Origin: Caulobacter segnis
GTDB lineage: Bacteria > Pseudomonadota > Alphaproteobacteria > Caulobacterales > Caulobacteraceae
DNA: 64,000 bases
Reading direction: 5' to 3'
Assembly (NCBI RefSeq): GCF_023935105.1
Contig: NZ_CP096040.1
Coordinates: 5,313,001-5,377,000, forward strand
Numbering within the stretch: position 1 is the first letter of the stretch; each line of letters starts with the position of its first letter. The translations under genes and the position numbers were made by a program. The notes beneath the pieces were generated by a model that searched no databases, was not told the origin of the DNA, and saw nothing but the letters and a program-made list of their open reading frames with translations. This document shows positions 57,090-64,000 of this stretch, in pieces.

Positions 57090-58529
57090 ATGTCCGGCAA
57101 AACCCTTTACGACAAGATCTGGGACGCTCACGTCGTCAGCGAAACCGACGGCGAAGCGATCCTCTATATCGACCTGCACCTGATCCACGAGGTGACCACC
57201 CCGCAGGCCTTCGCAGGCCTTCGCGCGGCGGGTCGCAAGGTGCGTCGTCCCGACCGCACGCTCGCCGTGGCGGACCACAACATCCCGACCGAGGGCCAGG
57301 CTCTGGGCGTCGATGCGGTGCAGGATGAAGAGGCGCGGCTTCAGCTCAAGACGCTTGCCCGCAACGTGGCCGACAACGGCATCCAGTTCTTCCCGATGGG
57401 CGACATCCGCAACGGCATCGTCCACGTGGTCGGCCCCGAGCAGGGTCGCACCCAGCCGGGCATGACCATCGTCTGCGGCGACAGCCATACCTCGACCCAC
57501 GGCGCCTTCGGAGCCTTGGCCCATGGCATCGGCACGTCCGAGGTCGAGCACGTCCTGGCCACCCAGACCCTGCGCCAGAAGAAGGCCAAGAACATGCTGG
57601 TCCGCGTCGACGGCCAGTTGGGTCCTGGCGTGACCGGCAAGGACATCGCCCTGGCCGTGATCGGCGAGATCGGCACCGCCGGCGGCACCGGCTACGTCAT
57701 CGAATTCGCCGGCGAGGCCGTGCGCGGCCTGTCGATGGAGGGCCGTATGACCCTCTGCAACCTGACCATCGAGGGCGGGGCAAAGGCCGGTCTGGTGGCT
57801 CCGGACGAGAAGACTTTCGAGTATATCCAAGGCAAGCCCGCCGCGCCGAAGGGCGCGGCCTGGGACATGGCCCTGTCGCACTGGAAGACCTTCTTCACCG
57901 ACGAGGACGCCGTCTTCGACCGCACCGTGGTCATCGACGGCTCGACCCTGGTTCCGATGGTCACCTGGGGCACGTCGCCCGAGGACGTCATCCCGGTCAC
58001 GGGCAACGTCCCAGATCCGGAAAGTTTCGCCACGCCCGACAAGCGCGCGGCCGCTCACCGGGCCCTGGACTATATGGGCCTGACCGCCGGTCAGCCGATC
58101 TCGGACGCCAAGATCGACCGCGTCTTCATCGGCTCGTGCACCAACAGCCGCATCGAGGACATGCGCGCCGCCGCCGCCGTGGTGCAGGAAGCCTTCCTGC
58201 ACGGCCGCCTGGTGGCGCCGCACGTCAAGGCCATGGTCGTGCCGGGCTCGGGCTTGGTGAAGGAACAGGCCGAGGCCGAGGGCCTGGACGCCATCTTCAA
58301 GGCCGCCGGCTTCGACTGGCGCGAGCCCGGCTGCTCGATGTGCCTGGCCATGAATCCGGACAAGCTGGCCCCGCAGGAGCGCTGCGCCTCGACCAGCAAC
58401 CGCAATTTCGAGGGCCGCCAGGGCCGCGCCGGCCGCACGCACCTGGTTTCGCCCGCCATGGCGGCGGCGGCGGCGATCGCCGGCCACCTGACCGACGTGC
58501 GCACCCTGCTCTCGGAGACCGCCCAATGA
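57090..58529 (+). CDS. leuC: 3-isopropylmalate dehydratase large subunit
   Basis: 479 residues. The aconitase-fold large subunit has DHNIPTEGQALGVDAVQDEEARLQL, VCGDSHTSTHGAFGALAHGIGTSEVEHVLATQTL, the [4Fe-4S] ligands in FIGSCTNSRIEDMRAAA and PGCSMCLAMNPD, and CASTSNRNFEGRQG. It isomerises 2- to 3-isopropylmalate together with LeuD. The start at 57090 gives SGKTLYDKIWDAHVV, the family N-terminus. Its stop overlaps the leuD start (ATGA). Confidence 0.97.
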   Translation: MSGKTLYDKIWDAHVVSETDGEAILYIDLHLIHEVTTPQAFAGLRAAGRKVRRPDRTLAVADHNIPTEGQALGVDAVQDEEARLQLKTLARNVADNGIQFFPMGDIRNGIVHVVGPEQGRTQPGMTIVCGDSHTSTHGAFGALAHGIGTSEVEHVLATQTLRQKKAKNMLVRVDGQLGPGVTGKDIALAVIGEIGTAGGTGYVIEFAGEAVRGLSMEGRMTLCNLTIEGGAKAGLVAPDEKTFEYIQGKPAAPKGAAWDMALSHWKTFFTDEDAVFDRTVVIDGSTLVPMVTWGTSPEDVIPVTGNVPDPESFATPDKRAAAHRALDYMGLTAGQPISDAKIDRVFIGSCTNSRIEDMRAAAAVVQEAFLHGRLVAPHVKAMVVPGSGLVKEQAEAEGLDAIFKAAGFDWREPGCSMCLAMNPDKLAPQERCASTSNRNFEGRQGRAGRTHLVSPAMAAAAAIAGHLTDVRTLLSETAQ

Positions 58530-59134
58530 AGGCCTTCACCCGCCTGGACGGCCGCGCGGCTCCGCTGGAGCTGGCCAATATCGACACCGACCAGATCATC
58601 CCCAAGCAGTTCCTCAAGACCGTGGAGCGCGAGGGCCTGGCCAAGGGCCTGTTCTACGACTTCCGCTTCGACGGCGACGGCAACGAGATCAAGGACTTCG
58701 TCCTGAACCGTCCGGAGTACAAGAACGCCTCGGTGCTGGTCGCCGGCGACAACTTCGGCTGCGGCAGCTCACGCGAGCACGCTCCGTGGGCGCTGATGGA
58801 CTTCGGGATCATGTGCGTGATCTCGACCAGCTTCGCCGACATCTTCAACAACAACTGCTTCAACAACGGCCTGCTGCCGGTGGTCGTGAAGCCCGACGAA
58901 CTGGCCGTCCTGATGGACGAGGCCAAGGGCGGCAACCACATGGTCAGCGTCGACCTCGAGGCCCAGACCGTGGTCTCGCCGTCGGGCAAGACCTTCACGT
59001 TCGAGATCGATCCTGTCCGCAAGGAGAAGATGCTCAAGGGCCTCGACGCCATCGGCGAGACCCTGCAGCACGGCGGCGACATCGACGTCTTCGAAAGCAA
59101 GCGCGCGATTAGCCAGCCCTGGCTGGAGGCCTGA
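58526..59134 (+). CDS. leuD: 3-isopropylmalate dehydratase small subunit
   Basis: 202 residues. LELANIDTDQIIPKQFLKTVER, VLVAGDNFGCGSSREHAPWAL and FNNGLLPVVV are diagnostic of LeuD, the swivelling subunit that completes the active site. It is coupled to leuC by a 4-nt overlap and followed by a palindromic intergenic repeat before the next gene. Confidence 0.97.
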   Translation: MKAFTRLDGRAAPLELANIDTDQIIPKQFLKTVEREGLAKGLFYDFRFDGDGNEIKDFVLNRPEYKNASVLVAGDNFGCGSSREHAPWALMDFGIMCVISTSFADIFNNNCFNNGLLPVVVKPDELAVLMDEAKGGNHMVSVDLEAQTVVSPSGKTFTFEIDPVRKEKMLKGLDAIGETLQHGGDIDVFESKRAISQPWLEA

Positions 59135-59138
59135 TCTC

Positions 59139-59271
59139 CTCTCCCCTCCCCTTGATGGGGAGGGGTAGGGGTGGGGTGACGCGGCGGTGGATATCGTCAC
59201 GCCCCCGATCCATTCTGACACGTGGGCTTCACCCCATCCCCAACCCTTCCCCATCAAGGGGAAGGGGGAGA
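59139..59271. repeat. 133-bp inverted-repeat element inside the leu cluster
   Basis: Two arms, 59139-59179 and 59229-59271, are largely reverse-complementary (core CTTGATGGGGAGGGGTAGGG against its near match). Each contains its own CCCC-TTGAT-GGGG palindrome. The 49-bp centre has no gene. It is like the elements near 22 kb in architecture but different in sequence: a palindromic intergenic repeat inserted between leuD and the following gene. Confidence 0.78.
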
Positions 59272-59279
59272 CCGTCAAA

Positions 59280-59582
59280 ATGACCCTCATCCTCGCCGGC
59301 ACGATCCGCATCGCGCCCGAACGCCTGGCCGACCTGCGCCCGCACCTGCGCGCCCAGGTCGAGGGCACGCGCGCCGAGCCGGGCTGCCTGGACTACGCCC
59401 TGACCGAGGATCCCCTGGATCCCGGCCTGATCCGGGTCTACGAGCACTTCGAGAGCGAGGCGGCGCTGGAGCACCACCGCGCCACGCCGCACATGGCCGC
59501 CTGGCGCGCCGCCTGCGCCGCGCTGGGCGTGCACGGTCGCGACCTGCAGTCCTTCGACGTTTCAGATTACCGCAAGATCTAG
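59280..59582 (+). CDS. antibiotic-biosynthesis-monooxygenase (ABM) domain protein
   Basis: 100 residues. ILAGTIRIAPERLADLRPHLRAQVEGTRAEPGCLDYALTEDP followed by VYEHFESEAALEHHRATPHMAAWRAAC is a complete YgiN-like ABM domain, with the EPGCLxY and HxxTPH motifs. It probably forms a dimer and acts on a quinol or similar aromatic, or as a stress protein. It starts 145 bp after leuD and ends 12 bp before leuB, an unusual insertion in a leucine cluster. GGGGGAGA precedes the ATG. Confidence 0.9.
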   Translation: MTLILAGTIRIAPERLADLRPHLRAQVEGTRAEPGCLDYALTEDPLDPGLIRVYEHFESEAALEHHRATPHMAAWRAACAALGVHGRDLQSFDVSDYRKI

Positions 59583-59594
59583 AGAGAGCCCGTC

Positions 59595-60647
59595 ATGTCC
59601 ACCCTGCTGCTCCTGCCCGGCGATGGCATCGGCCCGGAAGTCTGCGCCGAGGTGCGCCGCGTGGCGGCCGCCCTCACCCCGGATCTGAAGGTCGAGGAAG
59701 CGCCCTACGGCGGCATGAGCTATGACGCCCACGGCACGCCGCTGCTGGACGAAGTCCGCGACCAGGCCATCGCCAGCGACGCGGTGCTGATGGGCGCGGT
59801 CGGCGGTCCGCAATGGGCCAGCGCCCCGCGCCACCTGCGCCCGGAAGCCGGCCTGCTGAACCTGCGCAAGGCCATGGACGTCTACGCCAACCTGCGTCCC
59901 GCCTACTGCTTCGAGGCCCTGGCCAGCGCCTCCAGCCTGAAGACCGAGCTGGTCGCGGGCCTGGACATCATGTTCGTGCGCGAACTGGTCGGCGGCGTCT
60001 ATTTCGGCCAGCCGCGCGGTATCGAGGACCTGCCGGACGGCCAGAAGAAGGGCTTCGACACCGCCGTCTACACCACCAGCGAGATCGAGCGCGTCGGACG
60101 CGTGGCCTTCGAACTGGCCCGCGGCCGCACCAATAAGGTCCATTCGGCCGAGAAGTCGAACGTCATGGAGTCGGGCCTGCTGTGGAAGCAGGTGATCACC
60201 GAGCTGCACGCCCGCGAATATCCTGACGTCCAGCTGGAGCACATCCTGGCCGACAACTGCGCCATGCAGCTGGTCCGCGCGCCCAAGCAGTTCGACGTCA
60301 TCGTCACCGACAATCTGTTCGGCGACATCCTGTCGGACGCGGCCGCCATGCTGACCGGCTCGCTGGGCATGCTGCCCTCGGCCGCGATCGGCGACCCGAA
60401 CAAGCCGGGCCTGTACGAGCCGATCCACGGCTCTGCCCCCGACATCGCCGGCAAGGGCCTGGCCAATCCGCTGGCCGCCATCTTGTCGTTCGAGATGGCC
60501 CTGCGCTGGTCGCTGAAGCAGGTCGAGGCCGCCGACGCCTTGCTGGCGGCGGTCAAGGCCGCGCTGGACGGCGGCGCCCGCACGCGCGATCTGGGCGGCG
60601 CCCTGACCACCGCCGAGATGGGCAGCGTCGTTCTGTCGCACCTCTGA
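59595..60647 (+). CDS. leuB: 3-isopropylmalate dehydrogenase
   Basis: 350 residues. It oxidatively decarboxylates 3-isopropylmalate with NAD+. LLLLPGDGIGPEVCAEV, MGAVGGPQWASAPRHLRPEAGLLNLRKAMDVYANLRP, FVRELVGGVYFGQPRG and DNLFGDILSDAAAMLTGSLGMLPSA with GLYEPIHGSAPDIAGKGLANP are invariant family blocks (Mg2+-binding Asps and NAD loop). It closes the leuC-leuD-ABM-leuB cluster. Confidence 0.98.
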   Translation: MSTLLLLPGDGIGPEVCAEVRRVAAALTPDLKVEEAPYGGMSYDAHGTPLLDEVRDQAIASDAVLMGAVGGPQWASAPRHLRPEAGLLNLRKAMDVYANLRPAYCFEALASASSLKTELVAGLDIMFVRELVGGVYFGQPRGIEDLPDGQKKGFDTAVYTTSEIERVGRVAFELARGRTNKVHSAEKSNVMESGLLWKQVITELHAREYPDVQLEHILADNCAMQLVRAPKQFDVIVTDNLFGDILSDAAAMLTGSLGMLPSAAIGDPNKPGLYEPIHGSAPDIAGKGLANPLAAILSFEMALRWSLKQVEAADALLAAVKAALDGGARTRDLGGALTTAEMGSVVLSHL

Positions 60648-60744
60648 GACCTTCCGCCAGGGCAATTCACTCGCCCCGGAAAACTGAAGTTAACGCCTGG
60701 CCCCTAGACGCTTAACCCCATCGCAAAGGCGTTGGGGGCCGGGC

Positions 60745-62553
60745 ATGAACTTCCAGAATCTAAAGATCTCCGCCAAGTTGGCGGTCGCTTTCGGCGCCTT
60801 GATCCTGGCCTTCGTGACGTCCGCCGTCGTCGTCCTGGTCAGCCTCAATCAGATCCAGGAAGCCTCGACGTCCAGCCAGCGTTCGCTGGTCCTGGCGGCC
60901 CAGGCCGAAGCCATGGCGACCCTCGCCGAAGAGCAGCAGAACGCCTTGCGCGGCTATGTGCTCGCCGGCGATCCGGCCCACAAGCAGACCTACGACAGCG
61001 TGGGCAAGAGGTTCGACGACGCCCTGGATGCGTTCGAGGCCAAGACGACCCAGGCGCCCCAGAAGAAGCGCGCGCAAGCGATCCGCGCCGCCATGAACGA
61101 TTGGCGTCGTGACGTCGGCGCGCCCACGATCGCCGCCATGAATGACCCGGCGGGCAAGGAACAGGCCGCCAGCATCGTCGGCAAGCCGTCCCTGACCAAG
61201 CTGCGGGCGCTGCAGGAAGACATGCGCGCCGCCGCGGTGGCGCGCGTGTCGATCCGGACCAAGGAACAGGCGAGTGCTCTGTTCATGGCCAAGACCTCGA
61301 TGATCGTCGGCGGCCTGGTCTCCCTGGCCATCGCGGGCCTGATGGGCTGGCTGCTGTCGGCCACCATCGGCGCGCCCGTCAACCTGATCACCAGCGTCAT
61401 GCGCCGCCTCGCTTCGGGCGACAACGGCGTCGAGATCCCCGCCATCGGCCGCAAGGACGAGGTCGGGGAAATGGCCGACGCGGTCGCCGTCTTCAAGGAC
61501 GCCGCCATCGAGAAGTTGCGGGTCGAGGCCGAGGCCGTCGCCCACCGCAGCGCGGCCGAGGCCGAGCGCGCCCAGCACGAGCGCGAGAAGGCCATCGAGG
61601 CCGAGGCGGACGCCTTCGCCATGGACGCCCTGGGCCAGGCCCTGGACCGCCTGGCGTCCGGCGACCTGACCTACCGCATCAACGCCCAGCTGGCGCCCAA
61701 GACCGCCCAGCTGAAGAACGACTTCAACGCCGCCGCCGGCCGCCTGCAGGACGCGCTTCGCGGCATCAACGGCGCCACGGGCGGCATCAGCGCCGGCTCG
61801 GAAGAGATCGCCCAGGCCTCGGACGACCTGTCGCGCCGCACCGAGCAGCAGGCCGCTAGCCTGGAAGAGACCGCAGCCGCCCTCGACGAGATCACCGCCA
61901 CGGTCCGCAAGACCGCCTCGGGCGCCCTGGAGGTTTCCGGGCTGGTCGCCCAGGCCCGCGCCGGCGCCGAACGTTCGGGCGCCATCGTCGACCAGGCCGT
62001 CTCGGCGATGAGCCAGATCGAGACCTCGTCCAACCAGGTCAACCAGATCATCTCCGTCATCGACGAGATCGCCTTCCAGACCAATCTCTTGGCCCTGAAC
62101 GCCGGCGTCGAGGCCGCCCGGGCCGGCGAGGCCGGTCGCGGCTTCGCGGTCGTCGCCCAGGAAGTCCGGGCCCTCGCCCAGCGTTCGGCCGACGCGGCCA
62201 AGGAGATCAAGACCCTGATCTCGACCTCGACCCAGCAGGTCGGCGCCGGCGTCGACCTGGTCGCCCAGACCGGCGAGGCCCTTCGCGCCATCGTCGGCCA
62301 GGTCGCCTCGATCGACGCCCTGGTCAAGGAGATCGCCGCCTCGGCCCAGGAACAGTCGACCGGCCTGCATCAGGTCAATGTCGCGGTGAATCAGATGGAC
62401 CAGGTCGTCCAGCAGAACGCCGCCATGGTGGAAGAGGCCACCGCCGCCACCCACTCGCTGAAGGGCGAGGCTGGCGAACTGGCCACGCTGGTCGGCCGCT
62501 TCCAGGTCGGTTCGCCCCAGGCGCACGCCGCCCAACGGCCGCGCGCGGCCTGA
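60745..62553 (+). CDS. methyl-accepting chemotaxis protein
   Basis: 602 residues. The first membrane helix is about 10-33 (LAVAFGALILAFVTSAVVVLVSL). A periplasmic four-helix-bundle sensor follows, then a second membrane helix about 189-210 (MIVGGLVSLAIAGLMGWLLSA). HAMP (ATIGAPVNLITSVMRRLASGD) is followed by a second HAMP-like segment (LDRLASGDLTYRI). The signalling domain has the tip DEIAFQTNLLALNAGVEAARAGEAGRGFAVVAQEVRALAQRSADAAKEI. No NWETF-type CheR/CheB pentapeptide is at the end. The ligand is unknown. It is transcribed alone, 97 bp after leuB. Confidence 0.96.
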   Translation: MNFQNLKISAKLAVAFGALILAFVTSAVVVLVSLNQIQEASTSSQRSLVLAAQAEAMATLAEEQQNALRGYVLAGDPAHKQTYDSVGKRFDDALDAFEAKTTQAPQKKRAQAIRAAMNDWRRDVGAPTIAAMNDPAGKEQAASIVGKPSLTKLRALQEDMRAAAVARVSIRTKEQASALFMAKTSMIVGGLVSLAIAGLMGWLLSATIGAPVNLITSVMRRLASGDNGVEIPAIGRKDEVGEMADAVAVFKDAAIEKLRVEAEAVAHRSAAEAERAQHEREKAIEAEADAFAMDALGQALDRLASGDLTYRINAQLAPKTAQLKNDFNAAAGRLQDALRGINGATGGISAGSEEIAQASDDLSRRTEQQAASLEETAAALDEITATVRKTASGALEVSGLVAQARAGAERSGAIVDQAVSAMSQIETSSNQVNQIISVIDEIAFQTNLLALNAGVEAARAGEAGRGFAVVAQEVRALAQRSADAAKEIKTLISTSTQQVGAGVDLVAQTGEALRAIVGQVASIDALVKEIAASAQEQSTGLHQVNVAVNQMDQVVQQNAAMVEEATAATHSLKGEAGELATLVGRFQVGSPQAHAAQRPRAA

Positions 62554-62618
62554 CCGCTCTTTCACTGAACACCGATCACGTTCTAGGCTCTTCCCAACGA
62601 TAAGGTTGGGAGGAGCGC

Positions 62619-64000
62619 ATGACCCCGGGGCTCATGCAGACGACGCCGCTGATGATCAGCGGCATCCTGAACTACGCGGCCCGGGCCCATGCCGGGCGCG
62701 AGATCGTCTCGCGCCTGATCGACGAGCCGCTGTGGCGCTACGACTATGCGGGTCTGGCCCGCCGCGCCGCCCAGGCCGCCCACGCGTTGAGGCGTCTGGG
62801 CGTCGCGTCCGGCGATCGGGTCAGCTCCCTGGCCTGGAACACCCATCGGCACCTTGAGCTGTTCTACGCCGTCCCCGGGATCGGCGCGGTACTGCACACG
62901 GCCAATCCGCGCCTGTTCGACGAGCAGATCGTCTACACGATCAATCACGCCGAAAGCCGCGTGCTGTTCTACGAGCGCAATTTCGCCGCCCTGGTCGAGC
63001 GGATCGCCCCGCACCTGACCACGGTGAAGACCTTCGTCATGCTGTCGGACGCCGAGCGGACGATCCCGGGCGCGGTCGGCGCCATCGGCTACGAGACCCT
63101 GATCGCCGGCGAGCCCGAGGCGATCGACTGGCCGGTCTTCGACGAGAACGCCGGAGCCTTCCTCTGCTACACCTCGGGGACGACCGGCGATCCCAAGGGC
63201 GTGCTCTATTCGCATCGCGCCGTGGTGCTGCACGCCATGGCCGGCGGCCTGAACAGCGCGTTCGGCTTCACCGCCTTCGACGTCGTGCTGCCCTGCTCCA
63301 GCCTCTATCACGCCACCGCTTGGGGCCTGCCGTTCACCGCCCCGATGTGCGGGGCCAAGATCGTATTGCCGGCCGACCGGATGGACGGCGCCAGCCTGCA
63401 CGCGCTGATCCAGGGCGAGGGCGTCACCTTCACCGGCGGGGTGCCGACCATCTGGACCATGTACCTGGACTGGCTGGACAAGACCGGCCAGCGGCCGGAC
63501 AGCCTGAAGCGCGTCGTCATCGGCGGCAGCGCGGTGCCGCGCGCCATGGCCGAGACCTTCAAGCGCCGCTACGGCGTCCAGACCCTGCAGATCTGGGGCA
63601 TGACCGAGACCTGCCCGATCGGCGTCGTCGCCACCCCGACCCCCGCCCTCGCCGCCCTGGGTGAGGAGGCGATGGACGAGGCGATCTGGACCCGCCAGGG
63701 CCGCCTGCAGTTCGGCATCGAGTTGCGCGTCGAGACCGAGGACGGCCAGGAGGCCCCCTGGGATGGCGAGACCTCCGGGGCCCTGCTGGTGCGCGGCCCC
63801 TGGGTGGTGCGCCGCTACTTCCGCAAGGAAGCCGATGCCGCGCGCCCCGACGGTTGGTTCGACACCGGCGACATCGCCACCCTCGACGCCAACGGCTTCA
63901 TGCGCATCACCGATCGACAGAAGGACGTCATCAAGTCGGGCGGCGAGTGGATCAGCTCGATCGACCTGGAAAACGTCGCCGTCGGCTGTCCGGGCGTGAA
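62619..64000 (+). CDS. medium/long-chain acyl-CoA synthetase (FadD-like), 3' truncated by window
   Basis: The frame from the ATG at 62619 (GGGAGGAG 5 nt upstream) is open to the window end, giving 460 residues. ANL-superfamily motifs appear in order. These are the P-loop CYTSGTTGDPKGVLYSHRAVV, the GMTET motif (IWGMTETCPIG), the adenine region, and DGWFDTGDIATLDANGFMRITDRQKDVIKSGGEWISS, the start of the mobile C-terminal domain with the hinge Asp/Arg. It activates fatty acids as acyl-AMP then acyl-CoA. The N-terminal MQTTPLMISGILNYAA resembles LcfB/medium-chain synthetases. Confidence 0.93.
   Translation, partial: MTPGLMQTTPLMISGILNYAARAHAGREIVSRLIDEPLWRYDYAGLARRAAQAAHALRRLGVASGDRVSSLAWNTHRHLELFYAVPGIGAVLHTANPRLFDEQIVYTINHAESRVLFYERNFAALVERIAPHLTTVKTFVMLSDAERTIPGAVGAIGYETLIAGEPEAIDWPVFDENAGAFLCYTSGTTGDPKGVLYSHRAVVLHAMAGGLNSAFGFTAFDVVLPCSSLYHATAWGLPFTAPMCGAKIVLPADRMDGASLHALIQGEGVTFTGGVPTIWTMYLDWLDKTGQRPDSLKRVVIGGSAVPRAMAETFKRRYGVQTLQIWGMTETCPIGVVATPTPALAALGEEAMDEAIWTRQGRLQFGIELRVETEDGQEAPWDGETSGALLVRGPWVVRRYFRKEADAARPDGWFDTGDIATLDANGFMRITDRQKDVIKSGGEWISSIDLENVAVGCPGV

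Noticed and set aside
60760..62565. Open frame antisense to the chemoreceptor gene
   Set aside because: It is very Gly/Asp/Leu-rich with no start signal, and the chemoreceptor on the other strand is unmistakable.

Overview
The window is a GC-rich chromosomal segment of an alphaproteobacterium, most likely Caulobacter or a close relative in the Caulobacteraceae. The signs are five TonB-dependent receptors in 64 kb, one of them of the Caulobacter/Xanthomonas type, a SapC-family gene, a TadG-like pilus protein, a hisS-hisZ-hisG cluster and near-leaderless promoters. Both ends are cut through genes: a Kef-type antiporter on the left and an acyl-CoA synthetase on the right. No rRNA, tRNA, CRISPR array, insertion sequence or intact prophage was seen.

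Layout. 1-3.5 kb: antiporter C-terminus, MaoC-like protein, small monooxygenase, DUF2306 membrane protein divergent from a LytTR regulator, and a frameshifted secreted EF-hand protein. 3.6-7.3 kb: a copper-handling operon (DUF2946, TonB receptor, YcnI-like, PCuAC). 7.3-12.4 kb: M13 peptidase, a BlaI/M56 regulatory pair with a double-dyad operator and a TonB-C protein, and an alpha/beta hydrolase. 12.5-16.1 kb: a large TonB receptor behind an 800-bp non-coding region. 16.1-19.9 kb: hisS-hisZ-hisG preceded by a previously unlisted 26-codon His-rich leader peptide and an attenuator-like hairpin. 20.0-22.7 kb: an AT-rich orphan gene of unknown function followed by about 1 kb of palindromic repeats. 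22.7-31.3 kb: small orphan, TonB receptor, pgi, DUF1353 lipoprotein, DsbD/ScsB, a hotdog protein and SapC. 31.6-34.6 kb: a ZnuD-type zinc receptor with a Zur-box-like dyad, and an acid phosphatase. 34.6-37.0 kb: aguA-aguB putrescine synthesis with a GNAT gene. 37-44 kb: TonB receptor, GT39 glycosyltransferase, DJ-1-like protein and scoAB. 43.9-47.5 kb: KefF-like/KefC efflux pair and an AraC regulator. 47.8-54.5 kb: desaturase, OmpA lipoprotein, 2OG-Fe(II) oxygenase, DUF805, TadG-like protein, trmD-rplS. 54.6-64 kb: M23 peptidase, LysR regulator with a divergent small gene, leuC-leuD-(ABM)-leuB, a chemoreceptor and the acyl-CoA synthetase.

The main themes are metal acquisition and redox homeostasis at the envelope (copper operon, ZnuD, DsbD, Kef), amino-acid biosynthesis with leader-type regulation (his, probably leu) and envelope biogenesis. 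No coherent new multi-gene system is evident. The best candidates for something undescribed are the AT-rich orphan at 20.0-21.6 kb, which sits immediately upstream of the his leader, and the structured leader before leuC.

A striking technical or biological pattern is that four genes (EF-hand protein, M56/TonB-C, KefC, M23 peptidase) each carry what looks like a single missing G or C in a GC-rich or homopolymer run. In each case restoring one base gives a full-length family-typical protein. This should be resolved before any of them is called a pseudogene.
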